A DNA stretch of 64,000 bases, from NCBI GenBank assembly GCA_035578905.1, contig JAQJVL010001105.1, positions 46,001-110,000 of the forward strand, given 5' to 3'. The DNA comes from Stictocephala bisonia (lineage: Eukaryota > Arthropoda > Insecta > Hemiptera > Membracidae). This document shows, one piece after another, positions 33,840 through 46,220 of the stretch. The translations under genes and the position numbers were made by a program. Numbering within the stretch: position 1 is the stretch's first letter; each line of letters starts with the position of its first letter. The notes below the pieces were generated by a model that had not been told where the DNA came from, searched no databases, and saw nothing but the letters and a program-made list of their open reading frames with translations.

Positions 33840-35805
33840 AAATTGGGAATGGAGATTAGTGAACAAATCTGGAATTTTTATGTAAAACCAAGTAAGTGAC
33901 AACAATCCCAATTTTTTTTTTATGTTTATCTTGTAAAATTCATTCGAAATTCAGTTATGCGAAAGTTTTGAAATTGATAATTAACTTTTATTAAAAGTCT
34001 TATAGCATTGATATAAATATATTGAAAGAATCCTGCCTTATAACAATTCAAAAGGTTTACGCTTTTATGTTATTTTAATTTATAGTTGAAAGTTAAATAT
34101 ATCATTATTATTGTTTTTAAGATATATGCATAAGTTAGTGTTCTGTATACTAAAACTGTTAGGACGATTTAAATTAATGATGTTGGATTAATTTTTCATT
34201 CTCTAACCATTTTTTCGGATTTTTTGTATAAGATTTATTTAATATTAAAAAAAACATTATTGTAACAAATAGTACACAGTTGTTTAGTAATGGAAGTAGC
34301 CAGGTTACCATAGATTGCACTCCACGACTTACTGACCAATTTGAGAGTTGCCAGCTTGTAATGATTTTATTCAAGTGCTTCAGAAATGACCCTAAAGGCC
34401 ATTCCATTATCATATATATTAACTAGACTGGCCCTGCCTGGATTTATTTGGTATATCCAGACATTTCCAAAACTTTCTCGTTTACTTAACATATAATGCG
34501 TCGATTTCAACAGGCGTTGGTGTCAAATATAATAAAATAATAAGAAATAAAAATCCTAAAAAATGAATTCAGACTTATAAGTGTTAACTTAGTGCAAATT
34601 AAAATATTACAAGCTCTTAATATGAATACGTCATTTCTAATATATCAAGGAGCGTTAAACTATTACTTGTATTAATTATACTTTTTTAAATTAAAATATA
34701 AAATGCATTTTGTTTTTACTAGTTATAGGGCTGTTCTTTCAACGTCCAACAAAGTCTCAGTATCTATTCACCATAACCCACTAATACATTTAATAAAATA
34801 TTTATTTTGTGAAGTGAGAGGCAATCTGCTAAAAAATTATCTAGCCTATATTTTCATGAAAACATTAGATTTAATAACTTAAATCCTTAAACTACACATT
34901 AAATCTTACAATTATAGATTTCACGACTTTGGAATTATTTATGCTAAATAAACGAAAAACAAATATTCTCAGCTGTTTGTAACTGTTACTAAGATAATTT
35001 GACATGTAAATTCCATTTTCCAGAGCAAAATAATATAAGGTAGCAGGTGTTTAGAACAGCTTCTAACAGACCCGTCACCTTTCAACAATGTGTCAGACTA
35101 ACTAAACTGTTACAACCTCTATCACAGCTGTTCCTATCTGGTGTATAGTAAATTATGTTAAAAAAATACTTTTTTATCTCTATAGAATATAAATTAGTAA
35201 TTTTTATTTGACACTTAAACAGCTCTGCAGGCCTATATTCATCGAATTAGAAATACAAATTGTTATTAATATTTATATTTTTATCTAGTAACTTACATAC
35301 TAAAAAACAAAAACACAATTATATCTAGTAACGAAATCCATAATCATAATACGAGTATATGAAATAAACACTCAGCACCAATTTAATGTTTTAGATTAAA
35401 TAAAACCCTATCAAGTCATATAGTGATATATATCAAATAATACTAAAAAAAATTAACCTAATTAGTGAATATCCGAAAAATATGTTTAAAAATAAGTTAT
35501 ATGATTGGCTTCTTCAAAATTAATTTTAAGATATAGAAAAAAATTCTCTAAACTAATCATTAACTTACTTATATTTAATATTACATTAGTAATAATCTAA
35601 TCTAGTAAAAAACTATCATGTTTACTAAGGCAATAGAGAGATATAACAAAATGATAAAGCCTCAGAGATGAAATTATAATACGTGTTTGTGTACCAGCCA
35701 CAAATGTTCTATAAACATAGTATACGAGATTCAAAAAAAGATTGAATACTTTGAATTATCAAGGTTTCATATAACATTGTAATCTATTAGGAGCTTATAG
35801 AAGTG
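33840..35805. other. AT-rich non-coding, nothing recognised
   Basis: No supported gene or element. The 79-codon minus frame at 34174-34413 is unrecognised. Confidence 0.45.
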
Positions 35806-35810
35806 TTAAT

Positions 35811-35831
35811 CATAATAATAATAATAATAAT
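35811..35831. repeat. (AAT)n microsatellite
   Basis: Seven or so AAT units followed by TTCTTTATTGT. This could be the 3' tail of a minus-strand LINE fragment, but no coding part is visible. Confidence 0.7.
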
Positions 35832-35839
35832 TTCTTTAT

Positions 35840-37180
35840 TGTAATAAAACAATACACATTGTGTTACAAACGTCATCTATAAAAGGTTACAGTGATAATA
35901 ATAGTACTTTGTATTTACAAATTAGTAACAAAGTAAAATTTGTATTTACAAGGACATGCCAAATCATGATTTGGTTTATTTAATTACAGATTAAAAACTA
36001 AAATTAGGTTTACTAGTGTAACTTCATTATTGTATACGTTAATCTGTATTTGTATCAACCTTCATTTTGGCAACAGCGTGAGGTTGAATATAATTGGTCG
36101 GAAATAATTTGTCTTCACTACACAGCTGCGCTCCGTTATTTTGTGGTTTTGGCAGATCGCCTTATATTCTAAGTTTTGGATAGACTGTTTTCTTACTTTA
36201 TGTTTTTGGCTCTGTTTCATCCTAGTTATACATAAATGTTGTGAAATATAGACTCATAATTTTTCATATAAATTTGCTCTATATATCATCAAAAGTAATC
36301 TGTAAATATTTTACTTCCTTTTTGGTTGCTGCCTATTATCCATATAATATATATAATGGAAGTGACATTTTCTTGTTTAATGAAACTTATTTTCATTAAG
36401 TTACATGTTTCATTACTAAGCATATGTTAGTAAAACTGAAAACTTATTATTTTCAAATAATAACGCTACAAAAACAACTCAAAAAGTGGAATATATCAGT
36501 ATTTATGATGGCGTTTATGACCTCGAACTGATTACAATAAAAAATGTCGTTGTACATAAACAGTTAAAATAAAATGTTTGTTTCATTTAGCAAACATGCT
36601 GTTCCACATACTTAAATTCAAAAGCAACAAAGCAGAAGATTTTCTTTTTACAGATCAACAAAGCCTTTCTTAAGCGTATAGATCGAGAATATACACAATT
36701 TAACAGATAGGGGCAGATGTACTGTATTCCGTAGTGTGAGCATGCCAACTAATTTTCAAAATATCTCTATAATAATAGTATATAATATACACTTGCTCTA
36801 TAATAATAATAATATACCTAAAAGCCTGTAGAACTATAACATTAAACTAGTGCCCACAAAATATTTATGAGGGATTCTAAAGACATTAAAATTGCTTAAA
36901 ATGTATGGGGCTTTGTTAACTGTCAGAATAAACATTTTGCTTTGCAAAACTGCATCTAAATGTTCATAAATCAACAAAATATTTCAAGTTATTAGGGCCT
37001 GCAAACTATTTGCTGAACACTTTTTTCAAAATAATAAAAAATATTAAAACCCCTAGTTCCATTGTACTTGAATGCAATATTTGAGCCCAGTAGGTTACTA
37101 AAAAAGTAAAGTGTGCCAATTGGCCTGTATTAGTTGGAAAGCGTAAATTTCAAAAGTTTTTTGTTCAAAAACAACATTTA
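35840..37180. other. AT-rich non-coding, nothing recognised
   Basis: No supported feature. Confidence 0.45.
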
Positions 37181-37322
37181 CTATCGAAAACGACAACGCG
37201 TATGGACTTATCAATAACAGGAAGAAATGTTATTGTAAGATAATGTTGCTGATTAGAAGAAAACATAATATTGTAATATAGCTAAATAATAAATGTTCAT
37301 CCCAATATAGATTAAACTAGGG

Positions 37323-37529
37323 TACAATTAAACATCACACAACACACATTTATTACAATATAAGCACAGTAATAATTCTTTTGTGAATCCCTCTGGTCTG
37401 AGGAAGGTGAGCGTTGTTCACTGAAATCGATCACCATAATATTTGTGCATTTTGTACTTGTATTGTAATATATTTGTGCATTTTGTGCTTATATTGTAAT
37501 AAATTTGAGTTGTGTGACGTTTACTTGTA
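37323..37529 (+). mobile_element. Short PLE-B derivative with complete hammerhead core
   Basis: Non-coding element with inverted ends (TACAATTAAACATCACACAA at left; TTGTGTGACGTTTACTTGTA at right) around a hammerhead motif. Flanking sequence on both sides (from about 37185 and to about 37585) matches the copy at 33445-33830, and the right flank matches 13591-13628 inverted. It resembles small ribozyme-bearing non-autonomous retroelements. Confidence 0.7.
37388..37442 (+). ncRNA. Hammerhead ribozyme, best-preserved core in the window
   Basis: Helix I TGGT (37394-37397) with ACCA (37433-37436); CTGAGGA (37398-37404); one extra A; helix II GGTGA/TCACT (37406-37422); GAA (37423-37425); helix III as the self-complementary ATCGAT (37426-37431); C at the cleavage position (37432). 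All invariant core bases of a type I hammerhead are present and helix I pairs perfectly for four bases. The two-sided hexamer suggests that two motifs may pair as a dimer, as proposed for other short-helix-III hammerheads. Confidence 0.75.
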
Positions 37530-37758
37530 CTTTATGTACCAACACGTATTATGCTAATTGAAAAACTGATTAAAATAAGGCCGATTCAAACTTTTTGGAT
37601 ATAAAGGTGTTACTTTCACTATTCTAAATTAAACATTTGTATTAATGTTTACAAAAAAAATTCCATATGAGTAAAATTAAAATGGTTATAAACAATATTA
37701 AGCTTTCTAACTAACGCAAAATGTTTATTTCTATAAAACAAGAGGGGAATTCAGGTAT

Positions 37759-38482
37759 ACAAGGGGTTTAAAAAAGAATGATCCAATAGCTATTTTAATA
37801 AAAAACAAAGGCTTTAACCAAGCACAAAACTCTGACTCACAAAAGAATAAAGTTATGGAGATGTATCATAAATGTTCAACATGCCCTCCATTTGCTGCAA
37901 GGATGGCATCTAGTCGATAGCAAAATATCTGACAGACACCTTACATATAGTTCGGGACGCATTCAGCTATCGACTAGATGCCATCCGTGCTGCAAATGGA
38001 GGGCATATTTAACATTTATGATACATTTTTATTAACTTAATTCATAAATGTTTCTTTATTATGCATGTACCTGGGAAGCCGGAATTCTCATCTTTTCAAT
38101 GATTTATTTATAACTATAAACATAATTTTAATGAAAGAACTACTTGAGATGTGAATTATACTATTAAAGCTGATATAAAGCAATTGAAATTGAACAAATT
38201 GTAAATTTTTTGACCTAACAGCCTTAAAATCCACTCGATAGATCACAGCCTGCATACATGTACATGAATTCTCTGCAACAAGTGAAGTACTGACCATATT
38301 TAGTCCGAAGACTCAGCTTCTGAGACCCCACCCGCCAATCTAAACTCGTAGAGAGGTATTAACCCACCCGCCAACCCATATACGTACAGTGGTGTTTTAA
38401 TTTCCAGTATTTTTGCTTAAAGCCCTTGTTTCAAATTAGTATAGCTATTTAAAATCACGTAATTCTTTTTTAAACACCCTGT
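37759..38482. mobile_element. Tc1/mariner-derived foldback element
   Basis: Terminal repeats ACAAGGGGTTTAAAAAAGAA (left) and ACAGGGTGTTTAAAAAAGAA (right, opposite strand) with TA next to each end. Inside, arms 37861-37921 and 37966-38026 (61 bp each) form a hairpin. Each arm, read outward, encodes the last residues of a Tc1/mariner-type transposase (YRLDAI-AANGGH, then a stop). So the hairpin is made of two opposed 3' ends of the transposase gene. Confidence 0.7.
38335..38400. repeat. Two copies of the dispersed 36-bp minisatellite motif
   Basis: CCCACCCGCCAATCTAAACT and CCCACCCGCCAACCCATATA, followed by CGTACAGTGGTGTT. Adjacent to the right part of the foldback element. Confidence 0.7.
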
Positions 38483-38499
38483 ATGTCTTAACAAACTGA

Positions 38500-39000
38500 G
38501 TCTGGTGGAAAAGCTCACGAGGATGGAAGATTTGGTGCCTATTTGAACACAAATATAAAAGAAAATACAATTTCAGAATATGAAATAACACTACAACTTT
38601 AGATAGGTAGTCATGGAATTTATTACTGTTTTCTAAACTAATCTCCAATGCTATCAACTAGATTTTTTACCATTGAGTCGTTACCAAATATTTCTATACT
38701 ATGTAACTTAACAATTAATTACACATAAATATGTAAATAGTTCAATACCTACATTTATTTTGTATATGACTATTTTCAGGCTATGACAGTCTTTATTTAT
38801 GGAAGATATATTTTATTAAATGCACGTAACATTTACAAGTAAGGTTGCTTATAGATACTATTTCATTAATATATATATAAATGCATAATTGACATTTTAC
38901 AATGAATCATAGTTGTGAATTTACAATGTTTCCTTATTCATGTATCTAAGCTATTTCAAGGATTATCTTAAAGGACAAATTTGTATAATCTTGTAATCCA
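38500..39000. other. AT-rich non-coding, nothing recognised
   Basis: No supported feature. Confidence 0.4.
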
Positions 39001-39009
39001 GCTACTTAT

Positions 39010-39390
39010 GGACAAAGTGTTTGGGATATTGTAGGAGACATTCTCCGTCCTCTTAATACGGAAACGGCGTCCGCTCAATGGTTGTCATCGACGTGGACGC
39101 TACTAGAGAAGTCTAGCTTGTCCATGTTGGATGGTAGTCAAGGTTCAGATGTTATGTAGGAAAGAGAACTGAGTGTCAGACTTGTCAGTTATTTGAAAAT
39201 CAGACCAAAGCTTCGTGGTTCGTATTCCACGTAAAGCTGTAGGTCCCATATTTGCCCTGGCTATTGGACTATTATCAAATAATCCTTTCTGAGCTAAGTC
39301 GAACTCAGATAGTAATAATGGCTACATTCATTCATCTACAATCATTCGAAATCCATATTCGCCCTGATCTTGACGATCGGCGTCTTAAGA
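39010..39390 (+). mobile_element. SINE-like segment with conserved central block
   Basis: CGTGGTTCGTATTCCACGTAAAG followed by CTGTAGGTCCC at 39214-39247 matches, inverted, the block at 53349-53383 of a tRNA-headed SINE. The surrounding 39010-39390 is less AT-rich than its neighbours. A tRNA head was not found here, so the extent is a guess. Confidence 0.4.
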
Positions 39391-39399
39391 ATTATAAAC

Positions 39400-41390
39400 A
39401 AACAATATAGCCTACATTCAGCTAAATTGCTATGATTTAAAATTCAAAACCTGAGGTATGTAAGTAAAAATAATACGTGGAAATGCTCATTTTGTATTAA
39501 AATTATGAAACATAAATTTAAAAAAATCTTAATATATCAGGTCCTCCTTAAAAAAAATTACCTTTTATTTGAAATATTATGTCGCCATATTATAGTAACA
39601 ATTATTTTTCTATTAGTACATGATTTCAGATCAATTTAAACCTAAGCCAGATAGTTTACTTTATATCTGTAAAATCATGCTTCTAAGGATTCATATATAC
39701 AAGTAATATTTTGCTTTTCTTGTTTCTTAATATGCGCACAGTAAATGTTTAATTACTATATTACTAATTGTGTGTTGTTACAATTACCTACAACTATGTT
39801 TTATTTACTGAAAACCATCAGTTTATCAGTACATTGAAAAAAAGCTATTTATACACCATTTATCTACCAGTCCTAATCTAATTGCTATTAAACGTTAGAA
39901 TAAACTAGGCAATAAGATTAGCATGTTTTTCAATTTTTTCTGCATTTATTACATATTAAATATTTTATCATGCATTTAGTGTAATATTAACTGTATTTAA
40001 AATGGGTTTCAATATACAACCTTGGCCCTATCTAAATTAATTAGTTGTTTAACATTTTTCAAGGGTAACCTAAAAATTAAGAAAAAGATTTTAGGTTGCA
40101 AAACATAACCACCCCTGTATTTATCCAGGCTCTTACTGCAATAATATAATCGAAATAAATATGTTTACAAACGGGCTTTAGTCCATTTAATCGGACAAAT
40201 GCTTCCATTACTTGTGTCTATATAGCTTTAACTGTCATGCAAACAAATAAATTATAGCAGAACGTTGCCATATTCAATTTATCTAATGAAGGTTTAACAT
40301 TTTATTGCAAATGATTCATGGTCTTATCTTAATATAGGTTTTTAACTACTACTACATAAAAAGATAAAATTATATACTATTTATAAGATTACTTAAAATG
40401 TATAAATAGTTATGAGAGTTACGATTAGCTTGTGTACAATAACTTAAAATCATTTAAGCATGTATAAAATATAGAAGCTAAATGAATAATTATGCTACGT
40501 TTATATTTATTATTTACAAATGATTGTGACTCACTCAACTGTTAGAGTTATAAAACTATTCATGTGCATATTACTTATTTAATCTATCATCTGAAACGTT
40601 TATTTCAGTTTGAATTAATGGTTTTATACGTAAATATAATCAAACATTATACAATATTATTTTATTCACAAAACCTAACTTATTAGACAACATACCTATA
40701 AATGACTATATTTGGTTTATTACTATAGTAAGTAGTAATCAATAATAAAATAATAATGTTTTGATTAGTTCTTATTTTTTTCTGATACCAAACTATTTAT
40801 CTTCTTCATTTCTCCAATTAGTTAATTTATACATCAAGTTTTTTTTTATATAAAAGAAAGAAACCACAATAACCGTTTGAATGTTAAAGTTGACATTGTT
40901 TATGGTTATTTTACTTCAAATAATAAGTTTAATTTAAGTTCAGTTAAATCTGGTTAGGATTAGGTAAACTAAAATGCTGTCGTCATTAAGGGGGTGCGAT
41001 CGAAAATTAGTTTTGATTTTTTTTAATAAAATTGTTTGTCTTGTCACAAATAATAAGAGTGTTGAAAAGGGAAAATATGGATATTTGGCTACCTAAAGTT
41101 GCTAATTTGGCCTTTCTTGGTACCTAACTCATTCACAAACAAAGCGATATATTTTATTAAAATTTTGAGACCATAGTGTAAAAATGGTACTAGCCAACGT
41201 AGAATAAATTAAAACTCATATAAACAGGTATTTTTTAAGTATAACCAATTATCGTTTCATAAATTACGTCTTTACGATATTTGAGTTGAAATTTGTATAA
41301 TAATTATCTTTGACCGATATAGTAGATAAATAATACATAAAATCCTATTTGATAAAGTTTACAATAAATGAGGGAATTATTCTCTCATTT
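39400..41390. other. AT-rich non-coding, nothing recognised
   Basis: About 2 kb with no supported feature. Confidence 0.5.
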
Positions 41391-41394
41391 ATTA

Positions 41395-41620
41395 TACTCC
41401 GGACATGCAGCGATAGCGCTGTTACTCTCCCATACCACCAGCAAGGCATACACTTTGCTGCTGGTGGTGACAGTGGCGGAGGAACGTTGAACTAAACTCC
41501 ATTCAGGGCCGAAATGAGCCGATCGGACGAATACCCTTATGGGACCACTTAACTTACTCCCTCCAATCCCACTTATTACGGATCTGAGCAGGGTACTTAT
41601 GGCCTATTACTGGACTCCTA
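41395..41620. other. GC-richer segment of unknown nature
   Basis: Stands out from very AT-rich flanks. Contains a hairpin CCACCAGCA/TGCTGGTGG (about 41421-41468). No coding frame, tRNA box or terminal repeat was identified. It may be an unrecognised SINE or a retro-copied fragment. Confidence 0.35.
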
Positions 41621-41624
41621 TTTC

Positions 41625-43290
41625 TCTAATAAAGGTTTTATACTTTGATAATTTTAAAATTGTAAACTAAGTAAGTATACCGCGTTAGTACAAAAAACAA
41701 ACTCCAAGAATGTTGCTCTGCATTAATATAAAACGCGGAATATTTCTAATAACCTGTAATATTTCACTAGTTAATGTGCTTTCTTACACTATTTCACATA
41801 TATAATCTTATTGTAGGGACTAGATCTAAACATATGTATGTTTTTTCTACGATAGCTACGTAATTTTCTTTTCTCATGCATAGATAAAGCTAACTTTTAG
41901 AGACAATTTCAGATTTAAAAAAAATCATTAAGTAATTCTGTTCGTAAACATATTTTAAACTTAAATTATCGATTGGTAGTCTATGTTACTGCAGTTAAAC
42001 CCTTTTTTTGATTTAGCGACGTTTAGAGATATTTCTTTCATTAAATTTACCAGTAATACATAAAATTGTAAGTCAACCGTAATGTAGTATATTTAATGTT
42101 TCATGTCATAGAAAAAAGTGGAATGGAGTCCAATATGTATTTTTTAGTAATTTATCAAATTGGTGAACTTTGTTTTGTTGTAGTGTGGTGAAGGGGACTT
42201 TAGTCATTACTAGACTAAAATGTTTTAATCAAAAGTATTGTATTGTTTGTTCATGCAGATGTTCCTTACTATTCCAATATGATTTAATTGTATATATTAA
42301 TCCCAAATCTGTAACTATGCTTCCTAAACGAAGCTACATTTATGTAATGTCAATGTTACGTTAGCTTTGCATACATTGCTCTCGTAACTGAGTTCTGTAA
42401 CGCGAAAAATTGTTAACCTTTTAAAACAGTTTGAATGTAAAGTAAAGTGTTTGAAGAATATATTATTACTAGGGATAATAAAATGTACATCATTTCAGAA
42501 CAAAAACCTTCAAACTAATGCTAAGCACTATTTTAATTTTCACCGTTACTTTCACTCTTTAAACAGTAGTATTTATTAGTCTCGTTTCTTAATTTCATCA
42601 AGTTATAAGAAAAGTAATAGTTACACAGTTTTTAATTATATTTATTTAAAATATAAGTAGAATATGTAATCTACCAATATACGTACAATCTCAATTCAAA
42701 CAATATGATTATTTCGTAAGTTGCTGAAAGCTATTAATTTTAATAGTTTTTGTAAACGTATGTGTCAATACACACTCAACTTGAAATTACCAATTAAATT
42801 AAATTCAATTAATTAATTGATAATATTCTCATATAATTTTATAGTTTATAATCTGTCATCTCACTATTTGAGAGATATACTATAGGTTTTTTCTAATTTT
42901 AGAATAATAGTATTTTTAATTACGATAAATAAATAGAAATAACAATGCGTTGTAATAAAATATATAGCCAAAACCGTTACAAATAATTAACAACAATTAA
43001 ACTGCAATAACGGACTAAACAATAGACTATTAAAGTACACAGAAAATATAAAAAGTGAAAAGAAGACAGCAGCTTAAATATAACAATAGCTTAGCTATGT
43101 TTAAGTACAGGCTTTCAGTATTATCTCAGATTTCAAGCTTTTGGCAGTGCTCTCAGACATGAAAAACTTAGCCCGATGACTAAAGTGAATGTGTCTAAAT
43201 GAAATGAAGTGTGTAACTGGGTATAATCAGTAAAACCCTTGACGTGGTAAACTTTGTGGGTTAAAATTGTTATTTATTTGTATGATTCAT
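41625..43290. other. AT-rich non-coding, nothing recognised
   Basis: A 64-codon frame at 42170-42364 has no recognisable domain. Confidence 0.45.
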
Positions 43291-43297
43291 CCTTATA

Positions 43298-43340
43298 TGA
43301 ATCATATACAGAGCGGGGCAAATTCTCTGTGTATGATTTA
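43298..43340. repeat. Short inverted repeat
   Basis: TGAATCATATACAGAG and CTCTGTGTATGATTTA pair around CGGGGCAAATT. It is followed at 43341-43400 by a weaker inverted pair around GAGTATGT and ACATACTC. Confidence 0.6.
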
Positions 43341-44065
43341 CGAGTATGTCTCAATTTACATCAGACTCTTTGAGAATTTGATTCTAATGTAAACATACTC
43401 AAGTGTAAACGAAGAGCCAGTTGTTATAACCTAGTGTTCATAACCTAAAAATAAAATTTGCTTCCATTTTTTATTAATCTATAATTTAAATGGGTGAAAT
43501 TGAGATGGACGTGTCAAAGATAAGGAATTCAGCATTTTGTAAATGGTATGATCAAATTATTGTTTCTAAAGTTGCTTTTTTATTGTAATGTAAATTGTTG
43601 TGTATATTATTTAGGTAAAAAAAGTGAAAAGTAAGAAGGAAGTATTTATATTCAATTATTTTTTACTATGTAGTCAATCCTTTGTTCTGTTGCTTAAATA
43701 GAATTAAAATTGTACTTTCCTGTAAGTGTTTGTGATAGTGAAAGATTGATCTTGTCATTGTCTAATTAATAGATTATTGTACAATCGCTAACCAAATATT
43801 GCGTTAAAATCCTCAGAGACTATTTTGTAAGAAACATTAGGCTGTGACAAAGTCTAACAAGCTAAATAAAATGCAAAGCGACTGGTTCGTTAGAGCCCCA
43901 TCTCTATGCCGACTGTACACTTTTGTTACTTCCAATTATGATTAAGGCGTGTTAGCTCAACAACTCATAAACTAATTCATTCACCAAACAATTAGTCGCA
44001 GTACCTTAACTAATTAGTTTTACAATATAAACTTATTTCATATTTATATTTCAAATTTACTCAAT

Positions 44066-44117
44066 AAAATTTACTGTCATAAAATGAAAAATGAGTCATT
44101 TTATGACAGTAAATTTT
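44066..44117. repeat. Perfect 22-bp-arm hairpin
   Basis: AAAATTTACTGTCATAAAAT plus GA, loop AAAATGAG, then the exact reverse complement ending at 44117. No terminal repeats of an element surround it. Confidence 0.85.
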
Positions 44118-44119
44118 GT

Positions 44120-45045
44120 AGAAATTATTTCACTGGAATATTGTGTTCCACACTTATGTGATATTTTTTTTTAAACCCTATATTAATCTACGATAGTCAA
44201 TTATGTAACAAAAACGAATTAAAGTCTTCACAATCTAGAAATTCATGTTAGTTTATGTTTTTATATTCGTTAATATACTTGTAGTTTACTCATTAATGAT
44301 GATTTTTGTGGTTATATTCTTAAGTTTAAAAGTGTTGGATAGTTGTGGGTATGTATTTCAGATTTTTCATGTTTGATAGCTATGTCATTTATTTCAATAG
44401 TCTAAAGACTATATGACTTAACGATTTGATAAAATATTTGAATAACCAAATTTAATTATTTGTAAAAATTTTATTTATGATGTGTTTACTATCATAAATT
44501 ACAATAAAACATAACATCTTACACAATTTTTAGCACTAGTTAGTCCATTTATTAGACTGATTGATTTAATTAAACCACAATTGCTGAAGAGACAAAAGAA
44601 CCAATCGTGTAGAAAGTGAAAAAATTATTCAATTTAACACAAGTCCGTTGCAAATCTATTGTCTGAAAGAAATCGATTTATATCATGTAAAAAGTGGAGC
44701 AATAGTTTTAAAATTGTGTTGCAAGACTTATATGTTATAATTATGTAATATTTTGAAGTGATTTCAAAGTGGTTTGTTGAAATGTTTTTTTATTTTTATT
44801 TTCTAGTTTCAAAGTTTTCGTAATTTTTATCTGTCCCTATAAACTCATTTGAGTATGAATTAGAGATATACAATTATGTCATTGTTAAATTTTGCATTTA
44901 AAAACTTAATTAATAGCTTCAAATATTGAAATAATACGGATATTCTAAGTAATAAAAATACATTTAATACCAAGTGTATTGTCGGTACTGCAAATACTAT
45001 AATGTCTTATCATAAATACTTTTGCCATAAAATTATGTATAAATA
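44120..45045. other. AT-rich non-coding, nothing recognised
   Basis: No supported feature. Confidence 0.45.
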
Positions 45046-45049
45046 CCTA

Positions 45050-45965
45050 CACGATAGCAACACCCCTGTGCGTGTATGGAACAATGGGTGGGTCAGCATT
45101 ACTGAACGTGTACGAGAGGGCAGTTGGGTAAAAAACAACGTGCGTGTACGGGAGGGTGGGTAGGTCAACACTACCGTACGTGTATGGGAGAGTACATGGA
45201 TCAACACATTGAACGTGTATAAAAGGGTGGGTGGGTCAACACTACAGTAACTGTGCGCTTATACAAGTGCGAGTAAGTCAACACAACTGCATATGTATTG
45301 GGTCATCAAATGGGTCAATAATGTTATTATACATGTGTAGGAGGGTCAGGATGGGTGGTCCAACACCACACTATGTTTATCGGAGGATGGGTGGGTCAGT
45401 ACTACAGTGACTGTACGCTTACACAAGTGCGGGTAAGTCTACACAACTGCATATGTATTGGATCATCAAATGGGTCAATAATGTTATTATACATGTGTAG
45501 GAGGGTCAGGATGGGTGGTCCAACACCACACTATGTTTATCGGAGTGTGGGTGGGTCAGTACTGCAGTGACTGTACGCTTACACAAGTGCGGGTAAGTTA
45601 ACACAACTGCATATGTATTGGATCATCAAATGGGTCAATAATGTTATTGTACATGTGTAGGAGGGTCTGGATGGGTGGTCCAACACCACACTATGTTTAT
45701 CGGAGGGTGGGTGGGTCAACACCACCGTACGTGTATGGTAGGTTGGTAACGGCAACACCAACCTACGCCTTTGGGAGGATGTGTGGGTCAACACCACCAT
45801 ACGTGTATGGAAGGGCGGTAAGGTCAACACCAACCTACGTGTATGGGAGAGTGTGTGAGTCAACACTACCGTACGTGTATGGAAGTGTGTTAAGATCAAC
45901 ACCAACCTACGTGTTTGGGAGGGTGTGCGAGTCAACACTACCGTAAGTGTATGGAAGGGAAGATA
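45050..45965. repeat. Dispersed minisatellite, inverted, with 160-bp higher-order unit
   Basis: Degenerate 36-38-bp units of CGTGTATGGGAGGGTGGGTG followed by GGTCAACACTAC, the reverse complement of the 31 kb family. Between about 45226 and 45715 the array is organised in a 160-bp higher-order unit repeated three times (CATATGTATTG at 45290, 45450 and 45610). Open frames on both strands here are translations of the repeat. Confidence 0.88.
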
Positions 45966-46162
45966 ATTCAATACGTGTATGAGGGAGTGTGTGTGGTTTA
46001 ATTTTTATTTTTTTTATCTTTATTTACTAATGTATATATTATAGATAAAGATGAAAGAAACTTTAGTTAATTACAAGATGATTAATTTAGATGATATCCT
46101 CTCTTTCCGGAATACCTTTAAATTTCAAAATTTTCAGTGACAACTTCATTAGGTCATAAATA

Positions 46163-46165
<3 letters not shown>

Positions 46166-46216
<51 letters not shown>
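46166..46216. repeat. (TA)n microsatellite
   Basis: About 51 bp of TA. Confidence 0.97.

Positions 46217-46219
<3 letters not shown>

Positions 46220-46220
<1 letters not shown>

Noticed and set aside
1555..35240. Recurrent TAGGCCTA words (near 1560, 6660, 14805, 21343, 32140, 35230)
   Set aside because: They contain the PLE-A helix III hexamer, but none has a CTGANGA box and GAA beside it; I cannot separate them from chance.
45355..45971. Open frames on both strands near 45.4-46.0 kb
   Set aside because: Translations of the inverted minisatellite.
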